DNA of 64,000 bases from Varroa destructor (taxonomy: Eukaryota; Arthropoda; Arachnida; Mesostigmata; Varroidae), in contig NW_019211454.1 of assembly GCF_002443255.2 (NCBI RefSeq), positions 21,977,037 to 22,041,036 on the forward strand, read 5' to 3'. The notes under the pieces are model-generated. The model worked only from the letters and a program-made list of their open reading frames with translations. It had not been told where the DNA came from and made no database searches. The translations under genes were made by a program, and so were the position numbers. Shown here piece after piece: positions 58,201 through 64,000 of this stretch (position 1 is its first letter; every line of letters starts with the position of its first letter).

Positions 58201-61200
58201 AAAGAGTTTTGTATTAACTAAACCAAAGATGTTAATTTCATTTTCGTTTACCATTGATACGATGTGAAACGTTTATCATTTCTCTTTAATTTAAACTACC
58301 ATACTTAAAAATCATTGATTTTTAGGGTATTTTATTGCATTTTGCAAAGAGATGCAGGAATCCAGATACACTGCAGGCAGTCATTGCCGTTATGTTAGGT
58401 TATTGCAGTAATTTTAAATTTATTAAACTTCATAAACAAGCTTTGTGTCGACCTTGTTTCGTTGTCTCTCATAGCCACTTCCAGTGCAGGATGCACTTTC
58501 GGCGTCCGCGAAGACCATCAGCGAAATCGAAGCGCTCGGTGGTAGTTCAACAGATGCGCGCGCGCGAGGCGACGGACCTAGTAGACCAGTTGTACCTGGG
58601 AGCTCTACCGAAACAGCTGTAGATCGGTCCCAGGACAATACAAGGTCTGCTGAAAACAGCACTGCCATAAATGGCGGCAGATATTTGCCACGTATGCTTA
58701 CGAAAGAGTGAGTAAACGACGTGCGTATTGGACGGACAGAAATGAGACAAATATTAATCCATTCTATTAATATAGTGGTCTCGTTATCATTACCGATATG
58801 ACTCTTTGTACGCGTTCACTTTATTATGTAACGAATTTAATGTCTACGTTGGCGTGCCTAATATAGTATTTAAAGCTTCTATGAGGTATACTCTCCTTAT
58901 CACATCTGATAGATCCCAGTCATTTGATGAGGTGCGGAAGTTGCTGGAGCAGATTGTCGTGTCAAAAATGTCCGAAGCGGCCTCTGAAAGTCGATACGCT
59001 GGGGCGCAAGCTTTAACTCTTCGGCCGCTTGATACGCTTGGAAATGCTGTTGTCTCAGCTCACGCGCTGGCAGCATACGCCTCGACACTTGATATCGGTA
59101 CGCTAAGGAAGCTTACCGCACACGTCGTTGCAGATACTGGATTTTGGTTGGCCAGGACGTTCAGGTGTGGAACTATAGTCACACATTTTGCAAAAAATCA
59201 GCATTTCAAATATTCATGTTGCGAATTTTTGTAAAAAATAGGGTATTTTTGTACATCAAATCAAAATTAAAAAAAAAAAAGATAGACACAGAAAGGATTC
59301 TTCTTAACCGGTCAATAAGAAAGAGGCACAATGAATTGGTTGGCGTGCAAAGAAAAAACTGCTCATATCGACGGGACTTACTCACGTGCTTCAAAATCAT
59401 TCCACTCGGATTAAAACCAACAAATTACCTGAGCAAATTTTAAAATGTAATGTATCTTATTGTTATTATGATCCCAGGTTTCATGATAGTTGTATGTTTT
59501 GTCATGACGAGTCCCGCGAAGGTCTTATACGTGTCGTGCAAATGTTACTTCATCTCAAATACGATAAATACGCCGTCGATGCCTATCAGGTAAATCTCTT
59601 GGCTGATAGAATGATGTTAGCCACCTTCCTTATAGATTGCTATTAAGAGCGTCAATGTATTTTTACATTGCACAAGATTACATGTTGGTACACGCTAGAT
59701 GAAGATTCCTTACAATCCTTAATGGTTGGTTTTACTAAGTGAGCTAGCGGTGGCGGTTGGGACCGCAAGATATCCACCGATCCACCGTTCATCGTAACGG
59801 AGAGCAGTGAGGTACGTGGTGCAGCCAAGCTTCTTAAATAGCGTCTGTGTGAAGCATTGAGAATTTTCTCCCTCCTCAGTTTTCATAGGGAAAGCTCTAA
59901 TTTCACACTGTTTTTTACGTCCTATATAGACGTTATATTCAAAGCCTCCGTGTATTTACGTCGGCCAGGCAGCGGAGCAAGAGACCGCACCTGGACGAGC
60001 ATCAGTGGGACACGCGCTTTGCGCTGCTTTGGGACTGCCAAGGGCATGCCTTAGGGTTATACCATCGCTTAATAACAGCACTGGCTTCAACAAAATGGTA
60101 TGTATTCTTCAAAATATTGCTAGCCAATAAAATTAACGGTCAATACAATAGCATCACTAAAAAGCTACCCGTGACAGATATCAATGGCCTCCAAACTTAG
60201 ACCTCGAGATCTTTTCGCTCCTCACCGTACGCTTAGTAATATTTCTTCTCACTGAATTGTCTATTTGTAAAAAAAAATACCGGCCACTTTTGCTTTTCAT
60301 TAACATTAACACACGTTCTAACAATTTCATATTGACCTGCAATTTGTCACAAGAAACAGATCTTTTGCGAAGAGACATGCGCTCTGGCGGGAGCAATGTC
60401 GAATCATAGGACACATGCAATTACCTAAAAATTAAGTGAGTTTGTCTTTTCGACGGCTTCCATATTGGAAAATTACCATGCAAATTAGAATGATATCTAA
60501 GAGAAGACTATACTTGCATCAGGTAACTTCTATAATGGCGACTGAATGAGACTATTGAAATTATGAAACATTACCTAGATAACATTCTATAGAAACTACC
60601 GCTAAAAACGACAACTTATTGTAAATTAGATCAATGTGTGGGTAATTTACAAACGTGTCAAATAACTTTAGAGAAAATGTGGGAGGGTAGCGCTCGCAGT
60701 GATATGGACAAAAAGTCATTAATATCCCTGATAGCGGCAGTCGTCCTCTAGGTCTTGGTCACTGGGTCTCATATCATTTTTTTCCATTCTCTCTCCAAAT
60801 TGAGTTGCCCAACGCGCTGATTCCGCAAAAATCTGGTGCCGTAATTTTCTTTTTTTAGCTTGAATTCGTGGATAAAATGCTAATAGGTTTCGGTGTTGTA
60901 AGTCGTCTCAGCTTCTCAACAAATAGCGGTTGTTTGTAGACAGTCTCTCGCTAAAACGCGAATAGCCAAACTGATTTATATACGCTAGCAGACATTTCCG
61001 CCTCCTATAGGTGAATGATCGACCATTTGCGTCTCAATGTGACACCCAGGTAGATACAGTACCGCGCTTCCGAATCTACCGTGGCAAACCTTCATTGCGT
61101 CACACGTTCACAGTTTAGTATGAAGTTCGTTGACGTATTTCGAAATTTTATCGAATCGTAACGATCAAAGAGGGGTCGCCTGCATATAGAAGATCGAACA

Positions 61201-64000
61201 ACGGGTATTGCTTCTCGATCTCGTTCGGTAGAACACTGAGAATAATTCAAATTGTCACTTTGAGTTACCTCTATGCTTTGCCCAAAGGGAAATGTTTAGC
61301 ATGAGCTTTACGACGCTTTGGTGAGATCCGCGTGAACCAGCTTAAAAAACGTAGCAATCCTAAGGGCTATGTTAAATACAATTATGATATACGAGTATTG
61401 ATGCGGACTGCTAAGGGTACGCTTCAGAAGTGTCGAGCTAACCGGGTAAGTGGATTGTCACGATCCAGTTATTGGATGTTAATGAGCCTAAGGTATTGGG
61501 AGAGACTGTTTGTGAAGAGGTAAAACAAGAAAGCTAGTTCACAACGTCTTTGCTTCCAAATATTGCTACTGTTAGTATATAGTTTTTGCCGTTGCACCTG
61601 AACAAGGCCAATCCTCGACAAGTATTAAAAAGAAACCGTTAAGTTTACAGATAAGAGGATCTGCTACGGATGCTCATTACGAATCGAACTCTGATCCGGG
61701 AGTTGTTGTTACGCGATATTCTGTCGATGACAGCCATATTGTTTTGATTGAGATTAATAGGGATTTCTTTGTTTTAGATCCAATGGAACGACGAGTGAAA
61801 AGGGACGAACGGGCTAAAAAGAGCTGTCGCTTTGCCGTGCATCCATTCTCCGCGCGAAAGCAGGCTTCTAGGTGTTTCAGATTCGGGGCAATTGTGTTGT
61901 ACACATATATATATAACTTATATAACCTATGCGGCGCAAACGATTCTCTATAATCTTTTTGACACTGAGATATTGTGTTATGGAACTGTATAATACATGA
62001 AGTTTTTTAGAGCTATCAGCAAAGGTGCATATATGAAATAAGATTTTCTTTCTGTAAAATAGGGAGACGGTGCTCCTGGGACGGCCTGCAGAGAAGAACA
62101 ACGGTAGAATCCACGTACTTCGACGCATGTAGTTTCTAAGTTTCCGTGAGAACTAACACTTCAACTTTGCTGAAAGCGAGCGGTGTAAAAAATTGTAAAC
62201 GGAAGCACTTTGGCAGTTGCACCACTTGAAGTTTCTCTCTGCTGCAATTGTAATGATATCTGTAGCGGTCGTCCCGCCCAACTTTTTAACTTCTTACCTG
62301 CGCGTTTCGTAAAGCGGCACCGATCACTCGAGAGTGTGGTTTGGGAGTGCGCTTTTTCCTCCTTTTACGAGCTGCTCGAAAAATATTGTTAACGGGCACA
62401 GCATTGCCGAAGTTTTGCTTCGGATATCGCGGCTCGTAGTTGCACTCACGTTGTGTATTGTCGGCTACAGTTGGGACGTCATTTCTGTCATTGTGATCGC
62501 CCTCTTTCTGACAGCCGTCACGAATATTGACGTCACCTTTGAGCTTTATGTATTAGAAAACCGTTCCGTGTTGAGCGACGGTTGCGGCCAGTTTTTACGC
62601 GGTTTCGCCATCGATCTTTGATAGGTAGATTTTCGGTTAGCAACGCAGCTCGCGTACGGGTGAGCTTTAAGAACGACTCAAAGCTATTTAGCTTCAAGAA
62701 CTCGAATCAGGTTCTCGTCACCCATTCCGCAGCGTAAATGCAGCGAAAGATGACCAGTGTTGCGTCGGGAACTTTTGTTGTCATAACCAGACTAATAAAT
62801 TGGGGAATTTTCCTTCGTTAGAAACTGAGACACCCACTGGAGCACCATCTCTGTGCTAATTGAACTTGTGATCAGTTCTTTTTGTACAATATGGCAAGTA
62901 CAATAAAAACAATACAACACAACGGTATTGCGGTAGCCTACAACCCATGCAACTGTAAAATCTCTCGGCCGTTACATGACCAGGGAGAAGAGCATTGGCA
63001 CGCTCCGGCTTGTTCCTGATCCATGGACCTTTAGACAGCCTGGCTGCTTGACGAACAACTGACACTCTTATTTTAAAGACAAACATTTATAGGACGCCCT
63101 GGAAAACCTCGTGTACCTTTAAGGACCTCCGTAGAAGCGAAGCGTGCATTGGGAACTGTTGACTGACACCAGTCAGATTTTATGGAAGATCTTGTCGCTG
63201 TTGACTGTCTAGAGATGTGGTTTTGTCACTGACCTGCGAGCGCTTTATTTGGTATGTTGAAAGGATATAGATAGAGGGGAACCTCACGTATAAAGATGTC
63301 GTTATATGCCCATACATCTTAAATGATGTGGCGCAGCTTCTATCGTACACAACAGCTATCATCGATAGCAGTCCCGCTGCACGCTTGTTGAATGCTGCAT
63401 GAAAAGTTTCGTCTGGTTTTGCAGAACATTTCGATATTGGAGAGGCAAATGGAACAAGACCTAAACAAGGGTTGTGTACCGCTGATTGTATTGGCCCAGG
63501 CCGGTACAGGTCAATGTGGACAGAAAGAGCACTTTGAAAGGCTATTTCAGTTGTGTCAAGAGCGCAACCTCTGGCTACATGTTGAAGGGCATTCGCTGGC
63601 GGCTCTTGCACTTGGGGCGGAAACGAATACAGTAAGTCGCTATTTTAACTTATTATAGTAATAAAACATGCCGGTTATTTGTAGTAAGTGCAAATGGTAT
63701 CACTAAATTAACTGCGCATATTTTAAACCATAGTCGAGCTGTACGCGTCAATTGAAAACAATTTTATATTGCCTTTGGCTTTAGCAATTGCGATGTGCTG
63801 ACTCGATGACGCTCCCGGTAGGAAGCTGGCTGGGAGTTCCCTCATTGCCGTACGTGACCCTGTATCGGCAACATAATTCAGCCTTGGCTCACGCTGCTGG
63901 ACTCACTTTATTTAATATCCACTCAAAACTTCACTGCCTTCCATTATGGGCCACTCTACAGTGCCTAGGACAGAAGGGGCTTTTCGACAGAATTGCTCAC
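55263..64000 (+). CDS. PDXDC1: Pyridoxal-dependent decarboxylase domain-containing protein 1, 5' part
   Basis: Seven exons to the window edge: 55263-55367, 58490-58707, 58913-59164, 59478-59589, 59930-60097, 63425-63631, 63785->64000; 426 residues in frame (human about 788, so incomplete at the 3' end). PDXDC1 has the fold of group II PLP-dependent decarboxylases, but no decarboxylation has been firmly shown. Residues 1-130 are poorly conserved and Ser-rich. The fold starts with AYASTLDIGTLRKLTAH and CHDESREGL. Then come QAGTGQCG (310-317) and WLHVEG (335-340), aligned with the usual WLHVDA. Next is DSMTLPVGSWLG (360-371). The His-Lys pair that binds PLP in active enzymes is Gly367-Ser368 here. 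Split codons at both ends of exon 3 (phase 2) restore glutamate and arginine cleanly. The ATG has G at -3. Confidence 0.9.
56530..56715 (-). mobile_element. tRNA-derived SINE copy 4 (most complete head)
   Basis: On the minus strand the head reads GGGCTCGAGGTGAGCCAGCT at about 56695-56676 (A-box-like) and carries B-box GGTTCAAATCT near 56640. The body continues AAACACATTGTGTCGTGCC, then TTCTGATGGCATGTCTTATG, then GGACGTAAAGC. The head folds like a tRNA 5' half, so the family is tRNA-derived and transcribed by Pol III. Confidence 0.72.
57066..57103. repeat. Perfect 17-bp inverted repeat, 4-nt loop
   Basis: GATCATGCCATTTTCTT, loop GGCA, exact reverse complement. A partial echo (TTGGCATGA) precedes it. 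Confidence 0.9.
60098..63424. other. PDXDC1 intron 5 with LINE relic
   Basis: 3.3-kb intron. Besides the LINE relic at 60780-61310 I see no nested gene. Frames at 61332-61523, 61744-61953, 62210-62621 and 62856-63086 have no recognisable protein; the hydrophobic frame 62334-62621 is unsupported by a true start or splice sites. Confidence 0.5.
60780..61310 (-). mobile_element. LINE reverse-transcriptase relic in PDXDC1 intron 5
   Basis: Decayed non-LTR element on the minus strand, antisense to PDXDC1. In order it shows LSVLPNEIEKQYPLFD followed directly by LLYAGDPSLIV (catalytic box YAGD for YADD at 61175-61186). After stops and a frameshift comes the YLGVTLRRKW-type block (about 61040-61060), typical of the RT thumb of Jockey, I and R1-like elements, and a basic tail. 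Several in-frame stops show it is inactive. It differs in sequence from the TBCD-intron relic, so it is a different element or a much older copy. Confidence 0.65.

Larger units (their letters stand above)
55368..58489. other. PDXDC1 intron 1, no nested gene
   Basis: 3.1-kb intron containing SINE copy 4 and a perfect hairpin at 57066-57103. Short frames at 55515-55709, 56060-56329 and 56880-57140 are unsupported. Confidence 0.6.

Noticed and set aside
1..64000. CRISPR arrays, operons, ribosome binding sites, rRNA or tRNA genes
   Set aside because: Split genes show a eukaryotic nuclear genome; no regular direct-repeat spacing and no intact tRNA fold were seen beyond SINE heads.

Overview
This is a eukaryotic nuclear window. 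Protein-coding genes are split by GT-AG introns, some about 100 nt and several 2-4 kb, in AT-rich DNA with TA, GA, CAGG and CAG microsatellites. Gene content is animal, and TCAGT-type initiators near several starts suggest an arthropod; a mite is possible, but the sequence does not settle it.

Layout. 1-2173: gene-poor. PDRG1 (-) 2174-2632. PRIM2 (+), eight exons, 4502-9000. 9.0-18.8 kb: sparse, with a candidate membrane-protein gene (exons at 11332 and 14611), SINE copies, two hairpins and a diverged duplication. SLIRP (-) 18869-20048. 20.7-26.3 kb: two candidate + strand genes missed by simple ORF calling, a 90-residue membrane protein and a five-exon protein of 183 residues. A long-chain acyl-CoA synthetase (ACSL1/5/6 type, +) runs to 40952 from two alternative leader exons (27347 and 30185), with a membrane-anchor exon at 34216. 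41-46 kb: weak exon candidates. TBCD (-) 46219-53661, 84% of it in one 2.85-kb exon. PDXDC1 (+) starts at 55263 and leaves the window at its seventh exon.

Mobile DNA is mostly decayed. There are four copies of one tRNA-derived SINE, all on the minus strand, and two LINE reverse-transcriptase relics, each inside a large host intron and antisense to the host (TBCD and PDXDC1).

The genes are ordinary housekeeping functions with no operon logic: DNA priming (PRIM2), prefoldin-like folding (PDRG1), tubulin folding (TBCD), mitochondrial RNA binding (SLIRP), fatty-acid activation (ACSL) and a PLP-fold protein lacking the catalytic lysine (PDXDC1). Exon coordinates come from reading splice sites, phase and family similarity by eye; no alignment or transcript data were available. 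No clearly new biological system was found. The best leads are the unrecognised spliced genes, the ACSL double promoter and the SINE family.
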